From positions 69,335,619-69,399,618 of the forward strand of contig CM077648.1 in NCBI GenBank assembly GCA_039707465.1: a DNA stretch of 64,000 bases, in the 5' to 3' direction. Shown piece after piece: positions 43,320-52,907 of the stretch. How positions within the stretch are numbered: position 1 is the first letter of the stretch; every line of letters begins with the position of its first letter. The notes under the pieces were generated by a model. The model had not been told where the DNA came from and searched no databases. It worked only from the letters and a program-made list of their open reading frames with translations. The stretch is from Rhabdophis nuchalis. Lineage: Eukaryota > Chordata > Lepidosauria > Squamata > Natricidae. The position numbers and the translations under genes were made by a program.

Positions 43320-44110
43320 ACTGTGCCATCAAGATCCTCCGAGTAGCTAAGCTGAAGGATCAGCTACTGGCTGCAAAAGGCCAGGAAATTTTCCTTGCCT
43401 GTGCTTTGTTACAGCGTGGTGGGGCAACTGGCAACATAATTTTTGATGTTCTTTTAAAAGGATGTCACCAAAATTGTCATTTCAGAAGGTGCAAATTTTT
43501 TACAAATCCAAAAAGTTAAGCTACCAAAGGCTAAACTTTACTCCATGATGCCCTGGGAAATAGATGGCATTCATCCAGACTGCCTGACTCAAAGTGGCCA
43601 TCCCAGTACTGTTCTGGGAAAAGAAAGATGGCTCGCTTCATGTATGCATCAATTATAAGGGTATAAATGCAGGGTGTGTGGAAAATATGTACCCTCTGCC
43701 CCTCATGAAGGACATGCTAACCCACCTTTCAAAGGGCAGGGTTTTTTCTAATCTGGACTTGGGGAAGCCCATTATTAAGTCAGGATTCAGGAGGGGAATG
43801 ACTGGAAGATGGCATTTAACTGCCCACTAGGGTGTTTCCAGTTTAACATGCTTGCATTGGGGCTCCCGTGGCCCCTGCAGTGTTCATGCAACTGATAAAT
43901 GAGGTGCTGCATGAACCCCTATATAAGGGTGTTTTGGTGTACCTTGATGACATTCTGATATATACTGAGACAAAAACTGAGCACATAAAGCTGGTCTGCG
44001 CAGTCCTGAAAAAACTAAGAGCTGCCAAACGATATGCTTAGCTCTCAAAATGTGAATTCCACAAAGACAAACTAGACTATCTGGGATACCAGATCTTGCA
44101 GGGGTGGAAA
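43320..44110 (+). pseudogene. Gypsy D reverse transcriptase
   Basis: Pieces: FWEKKDGSLHVCINYKGINAG, MYPLPLMKDMLTHLSKGRVFSNLDLGKP (first Asp retained), then PAVFMQLINEVLHEPLYKGVLVYLDDILIYTETKTEHIKLV with YLDD at about 43940, and LSKCEFHKDKLDYLGYQIL. Frameshifts lie between pieces, and about 140 bp of unrelated sequence sits near 43375-43515. Confidence 0.8.
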
Positions 44111-45204
44111 TGAACCAGAAAAAGTGTGAGCAGAGTTAGAATGGGAAGCCCTGTGCAACCAAAGACAGCTACAAAGCTTTCTAGGGTTCACAAATTTCTA
44201 TAGATAATTCATCCCATCATTCACCAAAATTTCCCTTTCTATTACTAACTTGCTGAGAACCAAGGCAGTAGATAAGCCTAAACCCAGTCAGCCACTAAAG
44301 TGGAGCATGGAATGCCAACTGGTATTCAAGAAGCTAAAAAATCTCTTCTCAGCCGAGTTGGTGTTGAAGCACCCAGACCCTCCAAAAACCCCTTTGTAAT
44401 TCAGGCCAATGCCAGTGATGTGGCAGTGCTGCTTCTGGAAAATGAGGGGGGTCAACTGCAGCCCTATGCATAGACATTGAAAAAACTAACAAAACTGAGC
44501 AGTGGTTTCTATTAAAATCCCTTTCCATGTATGCATTGACCACAAGAATCTGGAAGCCTTAAAGGCCTGAAGGAAAATGTTCCCCAAGCTAGCTTTTTGG
44601 GCCCAATACTTTCAGCAATTTCACCCTCCACTATTTACTGGGTGGGGAGAAACTTCCTGGCAGACGCTTTGTCTGGACTGTCCCAGTATTACAGTGCAAA
44701 GACAGAAGTAGTTAAACCCATGCTTCCTGCATCACAATTAGCAGCATGGGTCAGTACAAGTTTGCAAATGAAAGCCCCTGCTGCCAAGGACAATGCTATG
44801 ACAATGTTTAAAGGCTATAGCCTTTAAACAGGCCTTAGAGAAGGATGAGTGGTTCCTTAACCACAAAAAACAACCAAAAAATGTTGTTCCACCCAAGGAC
44901 TGCCATGAATAGGAGGAAAAATCTATGACTAAAAACCATGCAAACAGGCTATGACTCCTAAGTGGCAGGGCACCTTGGATTTGTAAAAACTTTGAACTTT
45001 CTGAAATGACAATTTTGTGGTATCCCTTAAAAAGGACATTGAAAGTTATGTTGCCAGCTGCCCCACCTGCATGGTGGCAAAGCACAGGCAGGGAAAAAGT
45101 CCTGGTCTTTTGCAGCTGGTAGCTGATCCATCAGCACTCTAGAGAGAGATTTTTATGGGTTTTATTGTAAAACTCCCAGAGAGCTCAAGAAACACAGTAA
45201 TTTG
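44111..45204 (+). pseudogene. Gypsy D RNase H and integrase N-terminus
   Basis: Frames give LQSFLGFTNF, IIPSFTKI, WSMECQLVFKKLKNLF, FQANASDVAVLL and NFLADALSGLSQYY. The integrase zinc segment has ASCPTCMVAKHRQGKSPGLLQLV, and the core start is GFIVKLPESSRNTVIWV (the MDF Asp position is altered to MGF). A perfect palindrome of 26 bp is at 44805-44830. Confidence 0.7.
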
Positions 45205-45367
45205 GGTAACATAAGAACATAAGAATAGCCTTGCTGGAACAGGCCACAGCCCATCTGGTCCAGGATTCTGTCTCACACAGTGGCTCACCATTTGCTTCAG
45301 GGTATTCCCAAGCAGATATCTTCACCTGCTTATGATTCCCTGCAAATGGCATTGAGAAATATCCTGC

Positions 45368-46528
45368 CTATCTCTCCATCCTGGAGGGTGTCCTTAGGCA
45401 TCCATAATGATAGCCATTGATACCCTTGTTCTCCATGAACTTGTCTAATCCTTTCTTAAAGGTGTCGAGGCTGACAGCTGTCACCACTTCTTCTGGCAGG
45501 GAGTTCCATAGACCAGTGATCCTCTGGGTGAAAAAGTACTTCTTCTTATTTGTTTGAGGTCTAGCTATCAAAAGTTTCATGGAGTGCCCCCTAGTTTTAG
45601 TGCTGTGTGATAGGGAAAACAGTTTTTCCTTTTCGACTTTGTCCACACTGTGCATTTTATAGACTTCAATCAGGTCACCTCTCAGGTGCCATCGTTTTAT
45701 AGTGAAGAGATTTAGATTTAGATTTTATTCAATTTGTATCCCGCCCTTCTCCAAAAGGACCCAGGGCGGCGCACAGGAATTTAAAATAACATACAAAAGT
45801 AATACAAAATACACAAATTTAAAAACCTATTAAATAACAAAAACCTGCGCTAAAACCAATTAAAATCCCCATTTTAAAACTATCTAATACTAGTCACAGC
45901 GGAGGCCAAGCCGTTGCAGCCTCAGATGGTAGGGAAGGTGTTCCAGCCCCCTAATCATTCTGGTTGCCCTCCTCTGCACCTTTTCCATTTCCATAATATC
46001 CTTCTGAAGGTATGGTGACCAAAACTGTACACAATACTCCAGATGGGGCCTCACCATAGATTTATAAAGAGGCAAAATGACACTTGCTGACTTATTTTCT
46101 ATACCCTCCCTAATGATCCCTAGCAATGAGTTTGCTTTTTTCACTGCTGCGGCACACTGGGTTGACACCTTCATTGAGCTGTCCACCAGGACACCAAGGT
46201 CCCTTTCCTGGTTAGTTGCAAGGAGTTCAGACCCCATCAGTTTATAGATGTAGTTGGGGTTTTTTGCCCCAACGTGCATCACTCTGCACTTACTAATGTT
46301 GAAGCTCATTTGCCACTGGTTTGCCCACTCCCCCAGTGTCAAGAGATCCCTCTGGAGCTCCTCACACACTCTCTCAGTTTTTACTATCCTGTATAATTTA
46401 GTGTCATCGGCGAATTTGGCTACCTTGCTATTTACTCCTACTTCTAGATCATTTATGAAAAGGTTGGAAAGCAAGGGTCCCAGTACTGAACCTTGGGGGA
46501 CCCCACTCCTTACCTCCCTCCACCTGGA
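45368..46528 (-). pseudogene. CR1 reverse transcriptase and C-terminus
   Basis: It begins FSRWREVRSGVPQGSVLGPLLSNLFINDLEVGVNSKVAKFADDTKLY, with catalytic FADD. It continues GDLLTLGEWANQW-type thumb, LGVLVDSSMKVSTQCAAAVKKANSLLGII, SPYLQKDIMEMEKVQRRATRMI and, after the nested fragment, RITGLWNSLPEEVVTA. The endonuclease and RT N-terminus are missing. The frame is open from 46528 to 45890. Confidence 0.88.
45714..45893 (-). mobile_element. L2-type 3' end fragment
   Basis: On the minus strand it reads 'gccgccctgggtccttttgg' and 'agaagggcgggatacaaatt', then a tail of AAATCT units. This is the L2 3' terminal block seen elsewhere, about 180 bp. It interrupts CR1 between its LRLQRLGL and HLRGDLIEVYKMH segments. 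Confidence 0.75.
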
Positions 46529-47250
46529 GAAGTGGGTAGTGCAGACCTCTTTCAAAACAGGTTCACTGTGTCCCATGCCCAATAATCCCAACCACCAAAA
46601 CTCTAGCAAAACTGTTCTTACTTCACATATACCACTTACCTGGTGCTCCACACCACATTATATCAGATTGGGGATCCAGTTCACTTCCAAATTCTGGAAA
46701 GCTTTTTTGGACCTCTTTGGAACCAACCACGGCCTCAGTTCTAGTCACCATCCTCAAACGAAAGGGGTGACAGAACATGTTAACTCAGTCCTGGAATAAT
46801 ACCTCCAATGCTTTATCAACAGAATAACTAGACCACTTGCGGACATAGCATACAACAATTTAGTGCACACCAGAATGGGTTTTATCCCATTCCAAATAGC
46901 CATAGGCCAGGAATTTAACCCAATGTCTGAACTACCCACTACTGAACTAACAATCCCCTTCTTGAAGGAGTGGATCAATCAGCTAAAAACCACCTGGCCC
47001 ATGGTTTGCAAAGTCTTAGTTGAAGCAAAAGCAGCCCACAAGGCCCAGGCAGACAAAAAAGAGTGGAGCCTAAACCTTTTAAAGTTGGTGATCAGGTCTA
47101 CATTTTCACTCGATTCTTGCAGTCTTTGCAATCATCTAAAAATCTTGGACAAAAATTAATGGGGCCATTCCCAATTACCTGCATTACTAACCCAGTCACA
47201 ATGGAGCGGCAATTACCCAAGTCATTGTGGCAAGTTGCACCCCAGTGGTG
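46529..47250 (+). pseudogene. Gypsy D integrase core and C-terminus
   Basis: RLGIQFTSKFWKAFLDLFGTNHGLSSSHHPQTKGVTEHVNSVLE carries the second Asp region (altered) and the Glu helix. Then come FIPFQIAIGQEFNPMSELPTTE, AHKAQADKKEWS and VGDQVYIFTRFLQSLQS. GPFPITCITNPVTMERQLPKSLW ends it. It is out of frame in at least three places. Confidence 0.75.
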
Positions 47251-47296
47251 GGTTTCAAATTTTTTTGAAACCTATTCTGTGGGTATGGCCTACTTT

Positions 47297-47426
47297 GTGG
47301 GAGTGGCTTGCTGACCATGTGACTGGGTGGGAGTAGCTTGCCAGCCATGTGGCCGGGTGGGAGTGGCTTGCTGGCCATGTGACCAGGTGGGAGTGGCTTG
47401 CCAGCCATGTGACCAGGTGGGAGTGG
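47297..47426 (+). repeat. 30-bp minisatellite
   Basis: Four to five tandem units of about 30 bp, gtgggagtggcttgccagcc followed by atgtgaccag, with point changes. The units begin where gypsy D homology ends. Confidence 0.85.
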
Positions 47427-47488
47427 CCAAGACGATGTTACTGAACTACAATAACTTTTAAAATAAGTACAAAAACAATAAAAGAGCT

Positions 47489-48160
47489 ACTTACAGAAGG
47501 AAGATGACTGTTCTTGCCAGTCTTCAGTTTCACTGACTCCAATGAATAGCCTGCATAAAGAAGAGACACAGAAATGAACTTTTCCATTGCATGCACTGCC
47601 TAAGGATGAAACAAGCACGCAAAACAATAAAGACAGCTACTTACAGAGGGAAGATTACTGCCTTGCTGGTCTTCTGCACCACCACCTCACCACCTTGCTC
47701 CAATAACCTGCACAAAGAAGAGACAAAGAAAGGAAGACTTTAATTGCATGCACTGCATTAGGATGAAACAAGCACACAAAATAATAGAAAAGGAAAATTA
47801 CTGTCCTTTTTTGCGTCTTCTGCCCCAGCACCTCACCACCTTGCTCCAATAACCTGCACAAAAGAGAGACAAAGAAAGCAGGACTTTAATTGGTCGCACT
47901 TTACTATGTCAAGGATGAACCCAGAACAGAGCACACCCAGCAATGAAGACAGCTACTTACAGAGGAGGGCTCACTGGCTTGCCAGTCTTCTACACACCAC
48001 ATTATCACTTTGCTTCAATGACCTGCACAAAGGCAGACACAGAAAGCAAGACTTTAATTGTTTGCATTTACACCTTAAATAAGAATATCACAATGAAAGA
48101 GATACACTCAAGTACTTACTTGTGTTATTGCTTTCGTGATTGTTGATATTTCCATATTGT
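47489..48160 (-). repeat. Tandem array of about 155-bp exon-like units
   Basis: On the minus strand each unit has a pyrimidine-rich stretch ending in CAG, a 56-63 base segment, then GTAAGT. Exon-like segments are 47495-47550 (56), 47645-47707 (63), one near 47795-47854 without GTAAGT, and 47961-48022 (62). A further GTAAGT is at 48114-48119. Their shared core is AGCAAGGTGGTGAGG...CAGAAGAC..GCAAG. The intervening parts are also repeated ('gactttaattg', 'aaggatgaaacaagcac'). Spacing of the donors is about 150-160 bp. They lie just 3' of the hAT-like gene on the same strand. Confidence 0.75.
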
Positions 48161-48872
48161 TTTTAGGCTTCCAGATTCCTCAGCTGGAGCTTTCCTTGTC
48201 TTTACTCATGGACCATCAGCCGTGTGGTGGTGTGCTCTGAGCCACTCTTTCACTGCAGGAATTGGGTCCCATCTCTCAACAGGTATGCCAACAACACGTA
48301 TCACCATCAGTTTACTTATGCTTGGAACAATTAGGTGGGTTCTTTGCTCCAAACATATGAGATTCATTTTTGAGAACCCCCTTTCCATCTCTGCTGAACT
48401 AACAATTGTCCTGACAATAGCTCTAGTTTTTCTGATACCATCAGGAATTTTGTACTTGTCTGGATTTTTTAGCACATTTTCCTAAAAATCTCTGTAGTCA
48501 TTCAAATTAATTTCACCAAATGCAACCAATGCTGCCTCTGCCTCAGGCCATGGAACGACTACATTTTCAATTTTCCAGTAATCTGGCTCCAAATATGTGA
48601 TAAAGTGTAACTTATTTGCAGCTGGCAATAGGCTACCTGTTTTTAGATGGTCTCAATCCATCAGCCTTTTCTTCAAATTGGTGATGATGCTTGACAGAAG
48701 CTTGTCACAAGGAAGGGCAACAAATCGTTGATTTGGAGCTAAATTTAGGTTTTTGAAGGCTTGTGTTTTTAGCATTTCAACTTCTGCTTCATATCTGCCC
48801 TTTCCCTGTCTAAGCACTTCAAAAGTATTGATTGTTCGCACTACTAACTTTTCGACCAGGATAATATCTGTC

Positions 48873-49321
48873 TGTCAGGTCTGCTTCACCGATAACCAAG
48901 AAAGAAACCTCTCGACTCCATTATTAGTGGAATTAAAAGTACTTTTACTGGTTAAGGAATGAATAGCATAGATGCTAAGCAAGGTCTGAAGCATTTAGGT
49001 GCGAAAGCATACATATCAATATATGTCCAACCCCCTTCCCCCGAATAACCCCCTTCCATGGTCCAATGTGTAAAGCCCCTAGGTGTCACGTGGCTTCATC
49101 TTCAAAAGGCATCATCAGGTTGGCATGTAAGACCGTTGATCTTGACCATAAGATGACCCAAGCACAGGTACGCGCAATAGATGGTAACAGTAGATGGCAC
49201 CAGAGTATTTCCTTCTGCAACTCACTCTCCTGCACCGTACAGTCCCAAATCCCATGCAAAGCTCCTCCCCCCCCCCATTTCATATGGCAGCCAGAGCGAA
49301 CAGGAAAGCAAAGGCTGACAC
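48873..49321 (-). mobile_element. Solo LTR of a gypsy A-related element
   Basis: 449 bp from TGTCAGGTCTGC to AAAGGCTGACA, with a perfect 5-bp target-site duplication CTGTC at 48868-48872 and 49322-49326. It shares internal words with the gypsy A LTR ('gtacttttactg', 'gcatttaggtgcg', 'catgtaagaccgtt'). No internal element sequence is present, so two LTRs recombined. Coding sequence of the hAT-like gene continues on both sides. Confidence 0.9.
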
Positions 49322-49880
49322 TGTCTCTCTCCCTTGCAGAGAATTTGATAGAAGAGAAATCTCATTTAGAATATCAATCATGAGGGCCAGATCCTTCAAA
49401 AAATTTAAAATTTCAAAATGGGAAGCCATGCCTGGGAATTTTCATTGCCCAGAAGAAACTGATGTAGCGCTGGATAAGCATGCCAAATAGCTATGGTTGC
49501 CCTTAAACTACAGGCAGCCCATCTTGGTCCCAAAACTCTGCCAATCTTCACAACTTCTATGCTCAATTGTTCAGAAATTTGAAAAAGGTCATTCTGGCTC
49601 TTGCAGGATTTCTGGAAAGTAGTGTGTACTTTATCAAGGAATATCTTGAAGTGGTTGACTTGCTTTACTTCTCTTATTGCATCATCCAGCACAAGTTGGA
49701 GGCGGTGGTTCAAGCAGTGCCAGATTACGATGTTTGGGAAGTCTCGAGCTATTCTGGTGCTGACTCCAGATTTTCTTCCAAGCATAACGTTGGCACCATC
49801 GGAGCAGAAAGTGATTAAATTCTTCTGTAGATATTCGGTGGTAAACCCAACTTTAGGCAAGCTTCCCATCGCTGCAGAAC

Positions 49881-49881
49881 A

Positions 49882-49913
<32 letters not shown>

Positions 49914-50662
49914 TTCTAAACCGCACCCTCTTCCCACAGGGACTCGGGGCGGTGCACAGGCAAAGTAAAACAATAAATACATACAACATTTCATTAAAAA
50001 TAAATTAAATCTAACCTGCGCTAAAATTCCCCATTAAAACTAAGCTATGTTATGAAACTTCCCAATAAAACCCCAAAGACAGAGAGACTATCCTAGGCCG
50101 GCCAGACAGAAAAAATGAGTTTTTAATTTGAGACGGAAGGAGCGGAGGTCCGTGGTCGTCCTGATGTCGGGGGGAAGGTCGTTCCAGAGGGCCGGGCCCG
50201 CCACAGAGAGAGCCCTTCCCCTGGGCGTCGCCCGCTGACAAAGTCTAGTGGACGGCACCCGGAGAAGTCCCTCTCTGTGGGAGCGAATCGGCCGTGAGGA
50301 TGTATGAGGCAGGATCCGATCCCGCAGATAGCTAGGTCCCGAGCCATGGAGCGCTTTAAAGATGATAATCAACACCTTGAAGCGCACCCGGAAGATGACA
50401 GGTAGCCAGTGCAGCTCGCGCAAGAGCGGTATTACATGGGTAGACCTAGCGGTTCCCATAATTGCTCGCGCGGCTGCATTCTGGACTAGCTGAAGTCTCC
50501 GGGTGCACCTCAAGGGGAGCCCCATGTAGAGAGAGTTGCAATAGTCCAGTCGGGATGTCACGAGCGCATGAGTGACTGTGCGAAGGGCGTCCCGATCCAA
50601 TAGGGGACGCAATTGGCGAACCAGGCGAACCTGGTAAAACGCCCTCCTGGCCACGGCTGTCT
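49881..50662 (-). mobile_element. L2-clade LINE copy 6, C-terminal fragment
   Basis: A minus-strand L2 with tail (ATT)n at 49884-49906, the 3' UTR block and an open C-terminal frame (50088-50662). That frame reads AFYQVRLVRQLRPLLDRDALRTV, SRLDYCNSLYMGLPL and ALWNDLPPDIRTTTDLR. It is 5' truncated before the C-terminal domain start. The frame runs by chance into hAT sequence (LEKQDVE). It interrupts the hAT-like gene. Confidence 0.85.
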
Positions 50663-50762
50663 CCACATCTTGTTTCTCTAATTCCAAAAGCTCAATGAAA
50701 ATGGTTGCTGGGCATTCTGGATCCTCATTGGGAGTTTGATAGCTTAAATGCTCTGCCTGAAT

Positions 50763-51725
50763 GTATAAATATAAATTATGTAATATCAGTTATGAGATTT
50801 TTGTTCTTAACTTCACTGGAAACATGTCGTGACAGTACATATCCATCTAGGAATTGCCTTAGCATAGCAGTATATATAGTCTGTTGAAAGGCAACATTAA
50901 ATTAATTTAAAAAAATTGGAGGGGAAAAACACATTTGTTCTTATATTGTAGAATATCTTTTGGTTTATTGTACAGATAACACACTCAGGCAGTACTTATA
51001 AGCATTAAAATGCATCTTTCTGATAAAAACTACATTAAAGGATAACATTTTACTTTTGAAAAACATGAAATGGTGAATAGGGACCTTAGTAATACTTAAC
51101 GTACAGTATATTACTATAAATAGTGAGTATTATTGAGAAGATACCCAACTGAGAGATCAACAAAGTAAAATATTAATAATTTTTCATGGCAGTTCTGTTA
51201 CTTTTTCTACACAATCCAAAAGGATTGTTTTGGTATTGTTATGAGTAAACCTGGAAAAATAGGGGAAAAAACCTTTATGTTGAATTATAATTAGATCTTG
51301 ATTGATCTGTTTAAGTAAAACGCTCCACTCAGTCAGACTTGTCAATTTAAATATTCACCTCTACCAGTCAAAGAAGTTGCTGTCTTTTGCAAGATGGAGC
51401 ATATTAACAGTCTGCTTTGATTAATCTTGTCAGGGCCCATTATGCTATTTCATAATCATGACTTTGCAGATAGGAATCAGCAGTCCCCAGATTCCAAATG
51501 GTTCTCTATCCCTGACATTCATCACAATCAGTCTTCCTGTCACAGAGTGATATTTTTCAGTGTTGGTAACTCCTGTGCTGAAGGCTTGCTTGATATCAGA
51601 TTTAATATATTTTCATTGACTAGTTAAGGCCTTTGGTTGTTTTAGATTATCCTAATCTCCCTGTGCATATGATTGAAACTGACAATAGTATGATTTATGT
51701 TAGTGGTGTTGAATTTATTTACTCA
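50763..51725. other. Non-coding stretch with one arm of a diverged direct repeat
   Basis: No supported gene. Bases 50948-51275 match 52384-52710 in the same direction with visible divergence (shared 'tattgtacagataac', 'gataacattttac', 'tagtaatactta', 'ttctgttactttttct'). The rest is AT-rich and unassigned. Confidence 0.6.
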
Positions 51726-51733
51726 CTGTAGGG

Positions 51734-52043
51734 CAGGGGTCCCCAACCCCCGGGCCGTGGATGGGTGCCGGTCCGTGGCTTGATAGGAACCGGGCCGCAG
51801 GGCCAGAGAGGAGGAGGAGGGAGCAGCCCCCTGGGCAGAGCGCGCACCGGGTGCGGGAGAGCACAGGTGCGGCTGCTCGCGCCATTGGAGGCCCTAGAGG
51901 GCCGAGTGAGATGACTCCCCCCCCACGTGCGCATGCACTGCCTGTTCCCCCTCCCCACCCGCTCCTCCCCTATGCCGGCCGGTCAGTAGAATTTTCTTTA
52001 AAATGAAACCGGTCCCTGGTACAAAAAAGGTTGGGGACCCCTG
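51734..52043. mobile_element. hAT-type MITE with perfect 8-bp TSD
   Basis: 310 bp bounded by inverted ends CAGGGGTCCCCAACC and its complement, flanked by ctgtaggg at 51726-51733 and 52044-52051. Eight-base duplications and a CAG start are hAT features. The inside is GC-rich, with no transposase. It needs a transposase supplied elsewhere. Confidence 0.92.
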
Positions 52044-52383
52044 CTGTAGGGTTTTAATTGTTCTGTTGTAGTTTTCCTATTTTATCACATTTTGGTTTTC
52101 ACAACTGATCATATATGGACCTTTTGGTTATAGTAAAAAGCAGCAGAGAAATGGTTATATTTATTTATTTCAGCAATGTCTGTATTTTTTTTTTGTAATT
52201 GTATCCTGTCATTGGGAAATTTAAACCAGTAGCAATCTAACATCTAACATCTATAAGTTATTCCTGTGCTTTCTTCACAGGTTATAATCGTATCCATTGA
52301 ACATGATATGCAAAGGACACTCTGCTATGTGGGTAGAAGAAATACCAGGAAAACAGCATCATGCCAGTATAAGGGGTCAATGT

Positions 52384-52710
52384 AGAATATATTCTGTTTT
52401 ATTGTGCAGATAACTTGCTTGGACAGTCCTTGTGACTTCTCAGCATGCATTGCTATGATAAAACCTTCATAAAAAGATAACATTTTAGTTTTTAAAAGAA
52501 TAAAATGGGAAATGGGAACCTTACTAATACTTAAAGTTAGGCAATATCTGAATATCCATTGTGAATAGTGCTGAAAAATATTCAACTGAAAAATCATTAA
52601 AATAAAATATTCATAATTTTCCATAGTAGTTCTGTTAATTTTTCTCCACAATTCAAAAGGGTTATTTAGTTGTTTCCAATAAATTTGGAAAAATAGAAAA
52701 AATCCTTTAA
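52384..52710. repeat. Second arm of diverged direct repeat
   Basis: Corresponds to 50948-51275. The two arms are about 1.1 kb apart, with the MITE between them. Identity by eye is moderate, so the duplication is old or both are copies of one dispersed repeat. Confidence 0.65.
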
Positions 52711-52731
52711 TTTAAAATATCAAAGTAAAGG

Positions 52732-52900
52732 TTCCCCTCACACATATGTGCTAGTCATTCTGGACTCTAGGGACAGTGCTCATCTCGGTTTCAAAGCTGA
52801 AGAGCCAGTGCTGTCCGAAGACATGTGCTAAAGACTAAATGCTAAAGGCTAATGGAATGCTGTCACCTTCCCACCAAAGGTGATCCCTATTTTTCTCAAT
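52732..52900 (+). repeat. SINE-like squamate interspersed repeat
   Basis: It begins 'aaagtaaaggttcccctcac', followed by 'gtgctagtcattctggactc', 'gtgctcatctcggtttc', 'agagccagtgctgtccgaag' and 'accttcccaccaaaggtg'. I recognise this as a common repeat in squamate genomes but cannot name its class with confidence. No ORF is present. Confidence 0.6.
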
Positions 52901-52907
52901 AAGGGTG

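Larger units (their letters stand above)
45205..46528 (-). mobile_element. CR1 LINE, 5' truncated, with nested L2 fragment
   Basis: A minus-strand CR1 ending (at 45210) in the 8-bp repeat TTCTTATG, the CR1 hallmark tail. Its 3' UTR (CCATTTGCAGGG-like, GACAGAATCCTGG) is at 45210-45367. It is truncated at the 5' end inside the RT. The short flank repeat tgggta occurs at both ends (45203, 46530). It split the gypsy D integrase. A 180-bp L2-type 3' end lies at 45714-45893. Confidence 0.85.
42059..47250 (+). mobile_element. Ty3/gypsy element D, decayed, split by a CR1
   Basis: Plus-strand gag, protease, RT, RNase H and integrase remnants in the usual order, with stops throughout. CR1 (45205-46528) interrupts the integrase. 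Flanks at the break (TVIWV before, VQTSFKTG after) belong to one integrase. The 3' end stops in the integrase C-terminus near 47250, where a minisatellite begins. LTRs are not identified. Confidence 0.75.
48206..50760 (-). pseudogene. hAT transposase-like gene, interrupted
   Basis: Pieces in order on the minus strand: YQTPNEDPECPATIFIELLEL (50.66-50.75 kb); GFTTEYLQKNLITFCSDGANVMLGRKSGV and FPNIVIWHCLNHRLQLVLDDAI, with GRVLGPRWAACSLRA (49.4-49.87 kb); RTINTFEVLRQGKGRYEAEVEMLK (48.65-48.84 kb); and the C-terminal dimerisation-type segment TIVSSAEMERGFSKMNLICLEQRTHL (48.2-48.48 kb). This resembles hAT-derived vertebrate genes of the KIAA1586 type. L2 copy 6 and a solo LTR interrupt it, and stops at 48483 and 48650 add to that. 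A CAG acceptor-like site precedes the first piece at about 50746. Confidence 0.65.

Noticed and set aside
45890..46651. A 253-residue protein starting MEHQVSGICEV
   Set aside because: The first 40 residues are antisense gypsy integrase; real CR1 RT begins at about 46528.
47196..47408. A 70-residue minus-strand frame with repeated Gly/Lys/Pro/His residues
   Set aside because: It is the chance translation of the 30-bp minisatellite, whose period is a multiple of three.
50088..50687. L2 C-terminal frame with Met start as a complete protein
   Set aside because: The Met and following residues come from the interrupted hAT-like gene; the L2 part is 5' truncated.
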